From NCBI RefSeq assembly GCF_028769735.1, contig NC_088193.1, positions 5,669,814-5,733,813 of the forward strand: 64,000 bases of DNA, given 5' to 3'. The position numbers and the translations under genes are program-made. Below, piece after piece: positions 24,543 through 38,520 of the stretch (the first letter of the stretch is position 1; each line of letters opens with the position of its first letter). The notes beneath the pieces were generated by a model. The model was given only the letters and a program-made list of their open reading frames with translations. It was not told where the DNA came from and did no database searches. The DNA comes from Zonotrichia leucophrys gambelii (lineage: Eukaryota > Chordata > Aves > Passeriformes > Passerellidae).

Positions 24543-27500
24543 TCCCTGGCTCTGCTGCCCTGCCCAGGGGAGGCTGTTTCTCCATCCCTGTCCCATCCCT
24601 GGCTTTGCTCAAGCCACAGCTCTGCTTTCCAGGATCAGCACCGTGCCCTGGGTTGACCCCCAGCGTTTCCCTGCCGTGTGGTTTGGATTAGCTGACTCAT
24701 TGTTTATGGCCAGGCTTCAGGGCTGCTTGGTGGGGCCAAGATGCACAAAAAAATATCATTTGTGTTGGGCACAGAGGGTGATTTTGTGTGCAGATCATCG
24801 GTGCAATGTGAGATAGGCAGGAGAGCAGGTTTTTCCTGGGATTCTTGGAGAAATCTGTGATTTTTCATAGAAAATGTCTTACATGCTGCAGGTAACCCCT
24901 GGGAGCAGGGAGATAAACTGATTTCCAGCATCAGAAAACTTCTCTCCATCCTCCCAACTCTTGTTTTCTCTTTCCAGCTATCCAGACATGCTGGGGATAG
25001 AAGTCAGATGTGGTCTGAGTAGACATGAGGAATTCAAGGGGGAAAATTGTACCAGGTGGATGAAGTAGGAATTTGGGAACAAAGATAGTGATGGTCTCTT
25101 CTCCTCATCAGCATCAACTACTGAGGAGCCCCTCATCAGAAACCAAGTGAGCTCACTGTGAGGGGCCAGGGGGTCTCATCACCCTCAGCAATCCAGGATT
25201 TCTCCTTTTGGAGGCCGCACAGGGCACCAAGTCATTCTTCTCCTTGGTGGGACGTGCCAGCAGCTGTGCCACAGCAGCAGATGCTTTCCTGGTGCTGTTG
25301 ATTCCAGGCAGGGATTTGCTGAACAAACTCACTCCTGTCTGCAGCATCAGAGGATGTCTGGGGCCTGTTCCTCACAGAATGTGTGACCTCAGAGGCAGCT
25401 CAGGGCCGTGGAAGGAGTCAGGGCCATGGGATGTGGGGGTGTTTGGATTGCAGATTGTGTGGAACCCAGGTGTCCACGGGGTCTGTGGGTGTTTGGATTG
25501 CAGATTCCTTCCGGCCCCAGCCCTGTTCCCATTGGAACTCTCAGGAGGTTTCTGTTGACTTCACCATGATCCAAACACCAAAAATTCAACAAATGCAGCT
25601 GCTGTCACTGATGATCCCCAAACTTGCTGGCACAAGGCTCCTAAATAACCAGGGGGGCTGTCACCCCTAGAAATGCCATACACTGAGCAGGACCCTGCCC
25701 TCACTGCTCTCCTTGGTGTCCAGACATGAACCACCAACCCCAAGCATTGTTGGTGAGAAAATGCTGATGGCCTGGGGCCTAATTTGGGTTCAGCTTACGA
25801 ATGAAACAAAGGCAAAGTCACAAAATTTGGATCAGACCATATTTGGGCTCAGAACTCCAATGCAGGGCTGCTCCCAGTATTTTGCCTTCCTGCAGACTAT
25901 CCATGAGCCCTGGTGCAGGGCTTGGCAGAGCTCCCAGAGCCCTTGAGCACCACACTGTGTGTCTCATCCTGCTTGTCCTTCCCCGATGGAGCAGCACTGG
26001 GAGCTCCCTGTAGCCATTGGCCACCCCAGACAGATCCAGTCCTGCTCTGGAAGGTTCCTCCTGTACCCTGAGCTCCTCGTTTGGTCTTGTCAGGCTTTAA
26101 TGTGGAATATTGGTGCTTGGTGCTCAAACCTACGAGGTGTGCTGGAATGGGAGCAAGACTGTGAGCATTGAAAAGGTGTTTCAGGTTGGAAATGGGGCTG
26201 TGTGTTCTGTCCCCATCTGTCAGAGCTGGGGCAGTTCTCTGCTGTTCTTTGGGCAGTTTTTTCTTTATCTCATCCACAACCAATCCTCCTTCCAGGATCT
26301 CTGCTGTTCATGGGCCATTAATTATTAATTATCTTCTGTCCATGGCCACTGAGTGTCCCTGCAGGGCTGATCCAATCCCACCATCCCATGGGGAGATGCT
26401 CCGCCCAGGGGAGGAGCCAAGCATTCCTACCTGGATCCAATCTGAGCTTTGGGACATCCCAGCAGCCTTTGCCCCCTGCATTGCCAGAGGAGCAGCTTTC
26501 TGCTGCCCTGCATGGCCAGAGGGAGCCCAGGCCCATCTGCAGCAGCCCTGGAGCTGCAGAGGAAAACTCCCCCCTTGTGCAGGATCCCTGCTGCAGCAGA
26601 GCCACAGCTGGCACTGCAGGAGGGCTGAGCCCCCATGGATGGGGCTGGGACACCCCCTGACACACAGGGGGCAAGGCATGGTCTGACTCTGGCAGGGTTG
26701 GTTTGTGTTACTGCTTTTTTATTTTATTTTTATTTTCTTCCCCAATAAAGAACTGTTATTCCTGCTCCCATATCTTTGCCTGAGAGTCCCTAATTTCACT
26801 ATTATAATAATTCAGAGGGAGGGGATTTATGTTTTCCATTCCAAGAGAGTCTCCTGCCTTCCTTAGCAGCCACCTGGCTTTTCAAACCAAGACAAAGCAC
26901 AAGTGAAAGACTTTGCTGTCGACTTTCTGCCCTTGACCCCTGTGCCACCACTGCTCCATGCCACCCAGAGCTCCTGCAGACAATGCCCCATTGACTCCAG
27001 GCAGTGGAGAGGGCTCTGTGACCCTCTGCAGTGCCCCAGGGCCCCGAGCCACCCTTGGGAATGGCTCACACAATGCTCATTGTGCCCCCAGTGCCCCGAC
27101 ACACGCAGGCCCAGCAGCACACAAAAAGGGGTTTATGGTGCTGGGGCACAGCCCTCCCTTTCTCAGCGTGGTGAACGTCACCAGCTCCTCACTGGAAACA
27201 AAATGCCCTTTAAAAATAACCCCCAGGAGCTGAACTGGCCGTGCTGGGGCCTGGGTGCTGCCTGTCCCCCCTGGCCTGGCCTTTCCAGGGCTGCCCTGCC
27301 CCAGCTGATAACCCCAGCTCAGGCCCTGGGGAGAAGGGAATTAGCACTTCATATTTCTAACATGCCAGGCAGGAGCAGAGGCCCTGACAGACTGCATCCA
27401 GGCTGCCAAAATTCCTCCTGCTCCTCACCAGCAGCCCCACTTGGGTTTTGTCTGAGCCCCTTTCCAGCATCACCCCCAAATCTCCCTCCTCCTGGGACTG

Positions 27501-29350
27501 TTGGTAGCAGAATTTGAGGGTTTGGGGCCAGGTAAAATGCTGAGAAAACCTCACATTAAACATAAACCCTTCTGGCCAAGAAATTTGGGCAAAGTTTGCA
27601 AAGAACTGGGCTCCTGCTGGGGTCTCCATCCCCCAGCATCATCCTTGGGGTCATGCAGGGGCCTTGTCCTGGGCTCTTGTTTGGTTGTGCTTGTTTTTTT
27701 GTTCTTTAATACCACATTATTTTTATAGAAGCCTCTTTCCCGAACATGCCCTATAAAATCTTCAAGCAATGTCCCCTCTCCCTGCCCCTTCTTCCCCAAG
27801 TAAATATTTTTAGCTCTCATAAACACAAGCCATTAAGCACTCAAGAGAGAAAAGCAGAGTTCTGGGGAGGCACCACTGTAGGGGCACCCACGTTCCCCAT
27901 GTTAAAACACAAAACCCCCTTTTTGAAGGGGTCCCTGCACTTCCAGGGGTTCCACACCTCCAGAGGTTCAGCACTTCTGCCTGGATCCCCTGAGGACCCA
28001 ACAAATGCTCAACCCAATTCCTGCTCCCCTTTTTGGGGAGATGGGAGGAGGCAAAGCTCTGCAAAGCAGGTGCTAAACTGGGAATTTTTCAAAGGAAAAC
28101 AAAAAGAATGAGGCAGACAGATCTTAGGGGGTTGCAGTGGTCCCCAAAAAGTCAGAGAGTTGGAAAATTCTCATCCCTGGTCTAAATTCTCCCAAGACTT
28201 TGCTGGACACCATGCAGGAGATGCTGTTTGCAAAAATGCTTTGCTGTCTCTTGATCCTGGATTGTGTGATTTGATCACAGAATACCTGTGAGATAAATTC
28301 CAATAAATTTCCTAAATTCAATGGAATATTCACCCTTCTTTTCCACTCCCTTATGTCAAAATGTTGAAATTCGGGGGAAATCTGAGCAGCCTCATAATTT
28401 CTGAGTGTTCTGCTGGAGGCCAGCACCCCTGACTTCATACGAATTGCACAAGGGACCACAAAGGGGATAAATAAATTCCCTGCAAGGATCACTCAGAGCA
28501 ATGCAGGGAGAAATTCTGTCCAGGTCTTGGCATTGAACCCGGGTTGTGCAATGAGCAGGAGGGCTGGGATTGCACTGATGAGTGCAACATGTCCCCAGGG
28601 AAGGGACATCCAGAAAAGGCTGGAGCAAGGCAGCACTGCCAGGAAAGGACAGTGGGAAAGCTTTTGATGGCAGCAGAGGTGACTCTGATGGGTGCAAGAA
28701 GGAGGAAGGGGGTGAGGATGTGGGTTTGGAACAAAAGTGGCTGTTTGGGGTCTGGGGAGCTGGACCCACCAAGGCGAGGTTTAGGGACAAGGCTGGGAAG
28801 GGTTTAGTGGCATGGCTCAAACAGAGCAGGATCAGAGCTGGGCTCCCATCCAGGGTTCAGGGCAAGGCACAACTCTGAAGTTTCCCAAGCTGCCCAAGCC
28901 TCCTGGGCCTGCAGCTTTGCAGCCTCCCAAGATCACATTCCCATGATGGATTCTTAGTGGCAGGAACACAAAGCTTCCCCAAAGGGCCCAAATCCCGTCT
29001 GCTGAGCAGCCTCCTCGGGCTATTTGTGATATTTAGATTTCTGAAGAAATCAGCAAACAAGGAGGAATTTCTCCCTGCTTTGATGCTCCTGCTTCCCTCC
29101 TCCCTGGGGAACGTCCCCTCCCCTGCTCCCATCAAAGTCCAAGGTCAATCCATGCAAGTTCCCACAACCCACTGCCCAAAAAAGCCTCCTGCTGGGAAAC
29201 CATCCTGCTGCCATCAGGTGCAGTCAGACCTGCTTTTCTTCTCCATCAGGATTTATTAAAATGGGATTTGCACAATTTAGGAAAATAAGAGTTTTTGAGC
29301 TCTCCTAATTTCTGAGCAGGAGCATCCCAATTTTTGCAAGTCTAGAAGGT
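24543..29350. other. Intergenic, only a family D LTR recognised
   Basis: ORFs here (for example 26903-27517) are low-confidence and lack domains. Confidence 0.5.
26177..26894 (+). mobile_element. Solo ERV LTR (family D), copy 3
   Basis: About 718 bp in the opposite orientation to copies 1 and 2, from TGTTTCAGGTTGG to AAACCAAGACA, with CCCAATAAAGAACTG as polyadenylation signal near 26742. Confidence 0.75.
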
Positions 29351-29528
29351 TTTCATAATTGTTCCTTTCCCTTCTGCTTCTTCCTCACAGCCTCACTGCC
29401 ACCTTTATGGATTAATAGTATCATTGCTGAGGCTTTGTGGGCTTTGCTTTCCAGAGGGAAAGGGTTGCTTTCTAACCCAACAGCCAAGCCCTCAAGCATC
29501 ATTTTCCATCTCATGCAGCCCTGAAACA
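29351..29528 (-). mobile_element. Fragment of LTR family F
   Basis: About 178 bp matching 30430-30608 (ATAATTGTTCCTTTCCC, GCTTTCCAGAGGGAAAGG, CAAGCCCTCAAGCATC). It is a truncated extra copy 0.9 kb from the longer element, in the same orientation. Confidence 0.65.
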
Positions 29529-30011
29529 GGAGAGGTCTCATCACCAACTGGTGTAAAAGGGGATGACATTGACTGGGGGTGATATTCCTTTCCTTCCTTC
29601 ACAATAAAGCCCACCCATCCTGCTGCTCTGCTCCTTTTCCTCTCACCTCTCCCTGTTTCCTGAGCCATGGATCCCAGCCCAAACTGTGGATTGGGTTTGC
29701 TGTTCCTGCACGAAGGCAGTGCTGAGCTCAGGATGGGGGGAATGTCAGCTTGTCCTGAGTCACAAAAAAACCACACACATCCATTTTCCTGTCAAGTGGG
29801 CTTTAAACAAGCCCAGTGTGAGTAAACAAGGGAGCACAGAGTGCTGAGGCTGTACAAACACTGCTGCACACCGGGTTATCCCTGCAGATGTGAGTGGTCA
29901 GAGGCAGGGATGGGCCAGGGGGTAAAGGGAGAGGTGCTGGGGCCTCTGGAGCTGCTCCTTTATGTGGGTGGGATGCAGGAGGCAGCAGCTCAGAGTGATG
30001 CCTGCGTGGGC

Positions 30012-30646
30012 TGAGACAAAATCAAGGGAATAAAAAGCAATTATGTTTATTGAAGGGCCTTCAGGTACATTTAGGGCAGACAAACCCACCCAAAAATGGA
30101 CAATGGTTCACAGGTTTCACACTTTTATAAGTTTGGTCCGTTTGCATTTGGGAGTGAATCTGCCAATTCCAGCTTCAGCTAATGAAGTCATTGACCCCAA
30201 GTTTGCTGCCCCCAACTCCCTTTTGTTCCCATCTCTGGGCCCTGAGGCAGTGAGGTGTCCTTGATTGCCAGGCCTGGAGAGGAATTGTTGTGTCTGCCCC
30301 AAATGGGGAAGCAGCAGCTCCCACTGTGTGTGGGGTTTGGAGTTCTACACTAAAGAACTGCAGGATTGCAAATAGATGGAAAATATAAAAGCTTTAGTTA
30401 TAGACTGAAGAACTGCAGGATTACAATTTCATAATTGTTCCTTTCCCTTCTGCTTCTTTCTCACACCTTCACTGCCACCTTTATGGGGTGCACCATTGCT
30501 GTGGTTTTGTGGGCTTTGCTTTCCAGAGGGAAAGGGATGCTGGGCACCTTTTCTAACCCAACAGCCAAGCCCTCAAGCATCATTTTCCATCTCATGCAGC
30601 CCTGAAACATATGAAAAATGTAAAAGCTAAAATCCTAAGGCATCAA
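30012..30646 (-). mobile_element. LTR-like element (family F), inverted copy
   Basis: About 635 bp that is the reverse complement of 39091-39740. Shared blocks include the region around GGACACCTCACTGCCTCAGG (seen here as complement), TTCAGCTAATGAAGTCATTG and CTTTTATAAGTTTGG. AATAAACATAATTG reads on the minus strand. Confidence 0.65.
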
Positions 30647-31159
30647 GAGCATCCCCAAACCCACTCCCATGTGCCTCATTTGGCTCTGACTCAGCTCAGA
30701 TCCCCCAGGGGCTGTGCTGGGGTGGAGATCACCTTGGTGGGGCAGGCTCTGGGCAGGCTTTGCTGCTTGTGGGTGTTTATTATCCACAGGGGCTGGGCTG
30801 AGGCACGAGGAGGAGAGCAGGCACCATCCTGGAATAATGTTATTTTAGCAGATGGCTTTGTTATGGTTGTCAGCTTCCTCGAGGAGCCTTTCTTAATCTG
30901 GAAAAGCAGTGGGCCCAATGCAGAGGGAAGTTTTTCATTATCAGCTCCAAGGATTTCGGAGATGAGAGATTGGGGGAAAGGCACAAATCTGCTGTTCCAG
31001 GAAAGAAAAATACGGGATTGCTCTCTGCAAGATGCGAAAATGCCTTGAGAGTACTGGCTGCACCCAGAGCAAGATATTGGCTCTATTTGGATTGTATGGT
31101 TATATATTATTAGGTATTGTATATGCTATGCATTGTATATTGCATATATTATAGATAAT

Positions 31160-31347
31160 TTATTATTATTATTGTTATTATTATTATTATTATAGCAAAC
31201 AGGAATTGAACTCAAGGATCCTTGTGGGTCATCATTTCCAACTCAAAAATTCTTTACCTCTGTGATCATTCTGTGTTGCATTATTAGATATGATGATGAC
31301 AATGATGATGATGATGACAACGATGATGATTGATAATGATGATGATA

Positions 31348-31378
<31 letters not shown>
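31160..31378 (+). repeat. ATT and GAT trinucleotide arrays
   Basis: A short ATT run at about 31160-31195 and a GAT/ATG run at 31288-31378, separated by about 90 bp. Confidence 0.85.
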
Positions 31379-31379
<1 letters not shown>

Positions 31380-31887
31380 TCTATGTTGCATTTCCTGCCT
31401 GCACACCACAGGCACACCCAGGACCTGCAGCCTGGCTGGGAATCAGGAATTTCTCAACATCACGGGGCTGCACTCACCAACTTGATATTTTTTCCCCATT
31501 TGGGAAAAATAACAGGGGAATTTGGTTTGAGGGTTTTTGTTTGTTTTGTTTGTTTGTTTTTTGTTTTTTTGTTTTTTTTTTTTGTGCTGCAAGATCTCTT
31601 TTTTTTAGAGGCACCTGCAGAAGCTGAAGGTGATGGGTCAAGAGAGGAGTTTTGTTCATCCCCTGCAGCTGGATGGCCTCTGATCCAGCAAAGCAATGTG
31701 ATTTCTTGTAAATACAAATTTCTCTAGTGAAAAACTCCTTATATGTCTATTGCTCATCATCCAAACTTGAGCCCTAGCACAACTGCAATGGGTTTGGAAT
31801 CTTTCCAGCTGTGTCTTGAGCAGAGATTGAGCCTCTGCAGCCTGGATTTGAGCAGGAGCTCAGGTTTAAATGTGGCTTCAGAGGTTG

Positions 31888-32475
31888 TTCGATAGATATA
31901 GATATAGATATAGATATAGATATAGATATAGATATAGATATAGATATAGATATAGATATAGATATAGATGAGATAGAGATATAGAGATAGAGATAGATAG
32001 AGATAGAGATAGATAGAGATAGAGATAGAGATGATAGAGATTAGAGATAGAGATAGATAGAGATAGAGATAGAGATGATAGAGATTAGATATAGATATAG
32101 ACACAGAGACAGATAGCTATAAATATAGATCCATATAGACATATGGATATAGAGATATAGAGATATAGAGATATAGGGATAAGATATAGATTTGGATATA
32201 GATATAGATGATATAGATAAGATATAGAGACAGAGACAGAGATAGATAGATATAAATATAGATCAATATAGATATATAGATATAGAGATATCGAGATATA
32301 GAGATATAGAGATATAGAGATAAGATAGATAGATATAGATATAGATATATAAGATATAGAAATAGAGACAGAAATAGAGATAGATATATAGATATAAATA
32401 TGGATCAATATAGAAATATAGATATATAGATATAGATATAACTATTACATAGATATAGGTATATAGATATATATG
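31888..32475 (+). repeat. GATATA/GATAGA microsatellite
   Basis: About 590 bp, starting as pure ATAGAT and degrading into ATAGAGAT-type mixtures with occasional higher-order repeats. Confidence 0.95.
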
Positions 32476-33639
32476 TGAACCAATTTGGGGGACAAAAAAT
32501 ACCACAAGCAACACTAAAAAGAGAGTTAAAAGGGATGGAAACAGCAGCACACAGGATGCAGAATGTCCCATCCCAAGTGGGTTTCACCTTAATACAAGTA
32601 AATCTCACTGCTGCTCCAGGAAGGATTTATCCCCAAATGTTTGGGCTCAGAAAAGGAGGATTTAAGGCCTTTTCCCAGACATCTGGGCTCGTATCTCTCC
32701 CAGCACACTGCTGGCATCCATCAGGGGAGCTCCACGTCTGTCCCACATTTTCAGCCTCTCCACACCACAAGGGGAATGTTGTCAGGATTTTTTTTAATCT
32801 CCTTCCCGCTGCAGTTTGATCAATTTGTTATTTATTTGGGTTTATTGCCTTCCTTGTCATTTTGTTGTTCCGTTTACTCAGTCCCCCAGGCTGCTGAAAC
32901 GAGGCAGCAAAAACTAAAATATAGGACAAATAATTATTATTTGCATGTTCTCTGGAACAAGCCAAGATGCTCTGGGGAGAGGGTGGGATTTGCCTCTGTT
33001 TGTTTCCTCAGAGGCAATATTAAATGGAAAAACGTGGCTGGAAGAGTTAACCCTTCCCAGAGCCACGTCTCTGCACCATGGAGAGGGGCTGAGGTCCTGC
33101 AGCAGCAGGATGGAGACAGAGCAGGAATCAGAAACAGGTTCCCTGGTGCTCTTGGCTTCCCACCAAGCTGAAACAATGGAAAAAACAAAAGGCAAGAGGA
33201 ATCCTTGGCAGGGAGCAGAACAAAGCCCTGCAGCCTGGGCAGAGCCAAGGAGAGGGATATTCCTTTCCCGTACAAACACACACTTCCTCATCCCCAAAAA
33301 AATAAATATTTATACCCCCACTGGCATTGCTAGGAGTGAATCCCAGCTGGATGCGGGGAGGGATTGGCAGCCCTGGCTGTGGAGGTGGTGGCAGGCTGAG
33401 TGCCCAGCTCTGCTCAGCACCCCCCAGGGACCAGGGGAATATTTGGATTTTCCTCACTTTTTACCCTCACTTTGTGGGGCTTTGATTTTGCTTTACTAGG
33501 AGGAAACAAACCATTGATCCTTCCAGCTTGTGTGATGCAATAATTTTGGGAAATTGGGTTTTTTCAGACCCAAATAGGACCTGAAACATCAGCCAGGATT
33601 GGAAAACCAACACTTCCAGCAATGATTTGGATGCACTAA

Positions 33640-33973
33640 AAACAGGGAAGGGGAAAAAGGAAGGGAGAGGAGAAAAAAGGAAGGGAAGGGAAGGAAGAAG
33701 GGAAGGGAAAGGGGAAAGGAGGGAAGGGAAGGGAAGGGAAGGGAAGGGAAGGGAAGGGGAAGGGGAAGGGAAGGGAAGGGAAGGGAAGGGAAGGGAAGGG
33801 AAGGGAAGGGAAGGGAAGGGAAGGGGAAGGGAAGGAAGGGAAGGGAAGGGAAGGGAAGGGAAGGGAGGAAGGAAGGAAGTGGCGGAAGGAAAGGGAAGGG
33901 AAGGGAAGGGAAAGGAAAGGAAAGGAAAGGAAAGGAAAGGAAAGGAAAGGAAAGGAAAGGAAAGGAAAGGAAA
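33640..33973 (+). repeat. Second long polypurine microsatellite
   Basis: About 330 bp of GGGAA units, then GGAAA units from about 33905. Nearly pure purine. Confidence 0.95.
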
Positions 33974-34154
33974 ATTGTGGAGACTTGCTTATGCTGAAGA
34001 CAGAATTTCTACAATAAAGAGCAGCTTAATTGCTTTAAAATTCTGTGCTTCCCATTTTCTTCAAGATGCCAGGTCCTTGCCCTTGAGGACATCGTCTAAG
34101 GACTGAGAGGAGATGTGCCATCAGATGTGTCATCACTTTTTACTTCCCTTCTCT

Positions 34155-34285
34155 TCCTCAAAAGCAGAAAAAATTTTAAATGAAAAATTAAATTAAAAAT
34201 ATTTTTTAAAATTAAATTTTAAAAAATTAAAAATATTTTTTAAATTAAATTAAAAATGTTTAACATTTAAATTGAATTTAATTCC
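34155..34285. repeat. AT-rich low-complexity tract
   Basis: Runs of AAATT, TTTTTAAA and AAATTAAATT make several short self-complementary segments. No gene seen. Confidence 0.8.
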
Positions 34286-37200
34286 TTTTCATAAACTACA
34301 CACTTCAGGCAGTTTGATACACCCAGAGAAGCTCACTGTGAGCAGCAGAACAGGGATTTTCCTTTCCTCTGCCATCTCCTGTCAGCCCATCAGGATGGAG
34401 CAGAGCAGGCACCACCAAGAGGGGCTCTGGCTGCCCTGTGCCACTCCAGGGGTGTGGAGCAGCCAAACCCACCAGGATTCAGGTGGGATAACATCTGCTC
34501 TGCATTAGCATCTCCCTCTTGAGGTTTCTCATGTTTTTATTCTTCCTCCTCATTTCCTTTTCTCTCTGCTCGCTCCTTTTCTCTTTCCTCTGGGAGAGAA
34601 CAGCTCAGCCCAGGTTCTCCCTGTCTCTCAGTGTCCCTTTTCCCCCGTGTTTGTGTTTCCAGCCAATATATCTCACCTCCACAGGCAGTGCTGGGGTTAA
34701 TGGGCAGCTTGGGACAGCTGTGATCAAGGCCATTCCTTGCCATGGTGACCCTGCAGGACCCCAGACCCCAGACCTCACCTCCTGAATCCTGGCGGTGTCT
34801 GAAGATGGATGGAGAAGTGGCTTTTCTTTCATCTCCCTAATTTCACTGAGATATTGGATTTTTAAGCCCAAATTCCCTGAGATTCCTTTAAGACGCCCAG
34901 ATAGGCCATGCTTTGATAGACACAGCCTCCTCCTCACCATCCTGCTGCTTCCTTCCCTCCATCCCTGGTCCAGGTGTCCTTCCCTGCTCCTCCTGCCTGG
35001 CTTTCCACAGCTGGGGCTGCCCATGGAGAGCACAGAGGTCCTTAATTGGCTCTGTCAGGCTGATTCTCTGCAGTGAGCACCATTTGGAGATGTGTTTATA
35101 CTCTCCAGAGCCTGGGTGCTGCCCTTTGGAAACACTCTCAGTGACAGAGCTGCAGAAAAGGCCCACAGCACACGATTTGTGTGGATATATTTTGGGTTAT
35201 TTTCTCCTCTCTGAACACCCCAAAGGCTTTGATTCAGCCTCAGTGGAAGCTTCCAGCTCTGCTTGGAGGCTTTGTTGAGCAGGGAGGTGCTGAGGTCCCT
35301 GCTCAACTGGGCTGCCAAAATGTGCAGTTTTTAAAGTGAAAATAGCAATTAAATACTGAAACGTGGCCCTGAGTGCCTCAGCAGCTCGGGGACAGTGTGT
35401 TTAGCCAGCTCTGACTGTGCCCAATGCTTCAGTCACCTGAAAATGTCTCAGATGCTCTGACAAATCCCTGTGGTCTCTATTTTTTAATTTAGAGCAAAAA
35501 GCAGCTGTTACTGCAAATAATTACCTTTACATCTTGGTTATACACAGTGTTGTTCCCTTCACAACTCCAAAACATTGTTCCTTGAGGACTTATATTTCCA
35601 GGGCTGTCAATCCAACACCTTTCACCAGCACTAAATTCATTTACAAGTGGGGGGAAAATAAAGAAACCTTTAAAAAATAATCATAGCACATTAAAAAACC
35701 ATTTGGGAGCCCATCCACCTCCCAGGCTTGCTTGGCTGAGCTTGATATTAATTAGGCTAAATCCAAAGGCAGCACCTTCCCCAGGAGTTGGCTGGAAAGC
35801 TCTCACCACTCACCCCATGGCTGCAATTTCCAGGGTTTTTTACCTAGTTAGGGATTATAATCTTTAACAGCTGCCTGATTTACTCAGCTCATTCCCTCAG
35901 AGATGCTGACGCCGTCTCGCTCCTCCTGCCATCACTTCTCTGAGAATTCTGCATTTACAGCACTGAAAGTATGTGATGGAGACCTCCAAAAAGATAAAAT
36001 CCTCTGGTCAATGAGAAGTGGGGGTTTGCTTGCCACAAATCCACGAGCTCTGCCTGCCAGATTAGTGTTGGACAGACAAACTTGGCACCGACCGTGTTGG
36101 ATAATTAGAAAAAAAAATATTAACCAAAAAAAAAAAAAAAAAAAAAAAAAAAGAAAAGAAAAAAGAAAAGAAACAAACCCAAACCAGCAGAAATGCTTGT
36201 GGGAACGTGTCAGTTTGCTGGCTGGGAGGACAGCAGGGGAAGTTTAGTCTGCTGCAAGGGCCGGGGGGTCGGCACTGCGGGGCCTTGGCATCGCTTCCAG
36301 CTGGTCCCACACCGCGCTGGGGCTCCTCTCCATCCCAGGCACTGCAGCTCTCCAGCCTCCCTCTGCCTGCCTGACCAGCATCCAGACCATTCCCAGAGCT
36401 TCCACAGCAAGGAAAAGCCTTTCCTGCCTGAGGAGCAGCGTTTGTTCCAGAAGGAACCAGCCATGGCTGTGCTATCACCGAGGGGCTGATGAGGGAATGG
36501 GGAGAGGGGCTGGGGTCTCACATCCTGGCCCCGCTCACATTCTGCTTCACATCCCCAGGCTCAAGTGAACATTCCCCTTTTCCCAGGCACAGCAGAGCCC
36601 TTCCCAGTTTCTGTGTTCTCCCAGGAGAGGTTTTCTGCAGGACATGTGTTATCAATTAGCTCCGTTCGCTCAACGCACGTCTGGTTTTGCTTTTGTCTCC
36701 TGGCAAAGCCCAGTAATTATAATTATTATTAATAGTGATGGCAGTAATATATATTTATGTGTGTGTGTGTGTATGTAGGGATGTAAAAATAGCAAGGCAG
36801 CATCCCAGCCCCAGGGAGCTTATCCACAGCCACGTCGAAGCCCTGGACAAAACAGCAGATGAGGCAGGAGCATTTCCTTCCCCCTCCATAGTTCCTCTCC
36901 CTTAAACTCCAGGTAATCCCTTTTTTACTAAAATTTTTAAAGCTTTTTGGGTTTCAGCATAGGACAAATGTAAACCAGCAGATTTGCAGGCAGTCCTAGA
37001 GGCAGGAGTGAGTTTTAGCTCCCTAAAGGCATTTGGGGTGCTCTGCCCAAAGCATCTTCAGCCAGGGAGAGATTTGGACCAAAACTGGGGATTCCTGGAC
37101 AGGATTCCTTGGCCTGAGGGGATGGGTCTCTTGCCTCTTGCTCCATCAGACCATCCTGACCTTCCCTTCCCTGCAGGTGAAGGCACAGCAGTGTCCCCTG

Positions 37201-37570
37201 AAGGGAAAAGCAGCCAGGTCAGTCTTTTATTAGGTACTGGAGAGTCCAAACACGACAAATTCGCAGCGAAGGGAAGAAACAATAAAAAACCTTTTAGTGC
37301 TGGAAAATGAGGAATCCAGAAAAGCATCGAATGCAGCATCTCATGAGAGTGGGAAAAGCCAGCCCTTCTTTTCAGACAGAAAATCTGATGCTCCACATCA
37401 TTCCTCCTGCACCAGGAGCCTGTTCCTGTGCCCTGAGGCTTGATAAAGGTGCAGAACAAAACCTGTGTCACCCACTAAGCCAGCACCAGCTTTCCCTGCC
37501 TAAACACCCCCCTTCCCTTCCATAGGGTGACCCTGGCCTTGATCTTGGATTTATTTCTTCCTCACCAGCT
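34286..37570. other. Intergenic, apparently single-copy DNA
   Basis: Apart from the A tract at 36119, no repeat or exon recognised. It would be the best place in the left half to look for conserved noncoding elements. Confidence 0.5.
36119..36175 (+). repeat. Poly(A) and AAAAG tract
   Basis: About 30 A residues followed by GAAAA units. No retrotransposon body recognised beside it. Confidence 0.85.
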
Positions 37571-37588
37571 AAATATATATATCTTATT

Positions 37589-37657
<69 letters not shown>

Positions 37658-38000
37658 GTATGTGTATGTGTATGTATATATACACATATTCATTTTTTAA
37701 ATGTCTATAATAAATAAAATTCATAAATAATTAAATGTTATATATTAAAATATACATTATATATTATATATTATATTAATAATGCTATTAGTTATTATTA
37801 ATGATATAGTATTATTTATACATTATGTATTTATATGTATAATTTTAGATATACATATATATATAGATATATAATTTATATTTTCCTGGTGTATATATAT
37901 GTATATATATATATACCAGGTATATGTGTGTGTGTGTGTATATATATATATATACACCAGGTGAATATTTATTTTTATATATATATATATCAGGTAAATA
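37571..38000 (+). repeat. Mixed TA/TG microsatellite region
   Basis: (TA)n, (TG)n and AT-rich blocks, with ATATATACCAGGTATATG-like repeats near 37885-37990. Confidence 0.9.
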
Positions 38001-38324
38001 CTTGGGGATTGTGTGGGGTTTTTCTCTCTCGGGGTGATCTTTAAGGGCATCTGGTTAAAAGTGTGGAGCTGTCACCTGGAGGAGCAAGGTACTAGTTTTA
38101 ACTTAATTTTCTGCTCCTGAGCAGATACTTGAGGCAAAAGTTCTGGCTGTAACAGGTGGGAATCTCCCTCCTTGCTCCCAATAAAGCCATTTGCAGCTGT
38201 TGCCTTTGCAGTGTGGGATATATTTGGGGTGAAAGTGAAAACTTTATTGTGAGGGGAGCTCCTCTCTGTAGGAGCTGCTGAGGGGGAAGGTTCTCAGCTG
38301 TGTCTGTTTCTATAGGATTAAACA

Positions 38325-38520
38325 TTACACAGAAATTGTTCCCTGTGAGGGTGATGAGGCCCTGGCACAGAGCAGCTGTGGCTGCCCCATCCCTGGAAGT
38401 GCCCAAGGCCAGGTTTGGAGCACCCTGGGACAGTGGAATGTCCCTGTTTGTGGCAGAAGGGGATGGAAGGAGATGATCTCCATGGTCCCTTCCAACACTG
38501 GCTGTTCTGTGATGATGGAA
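38325..38520 (+). mobile_element. CR1 LINE 3' fragment
   Basis: Forward orientation: AAATTGTTCCCTGTGAGGGT, GGCCCTGGCACAG, CCAGGTTTGGAGCACCCTGG, CATGGTCCCTTCCAACACTG and GTTCTGTGATGATG at the 3' end. Confidence 0.75.
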
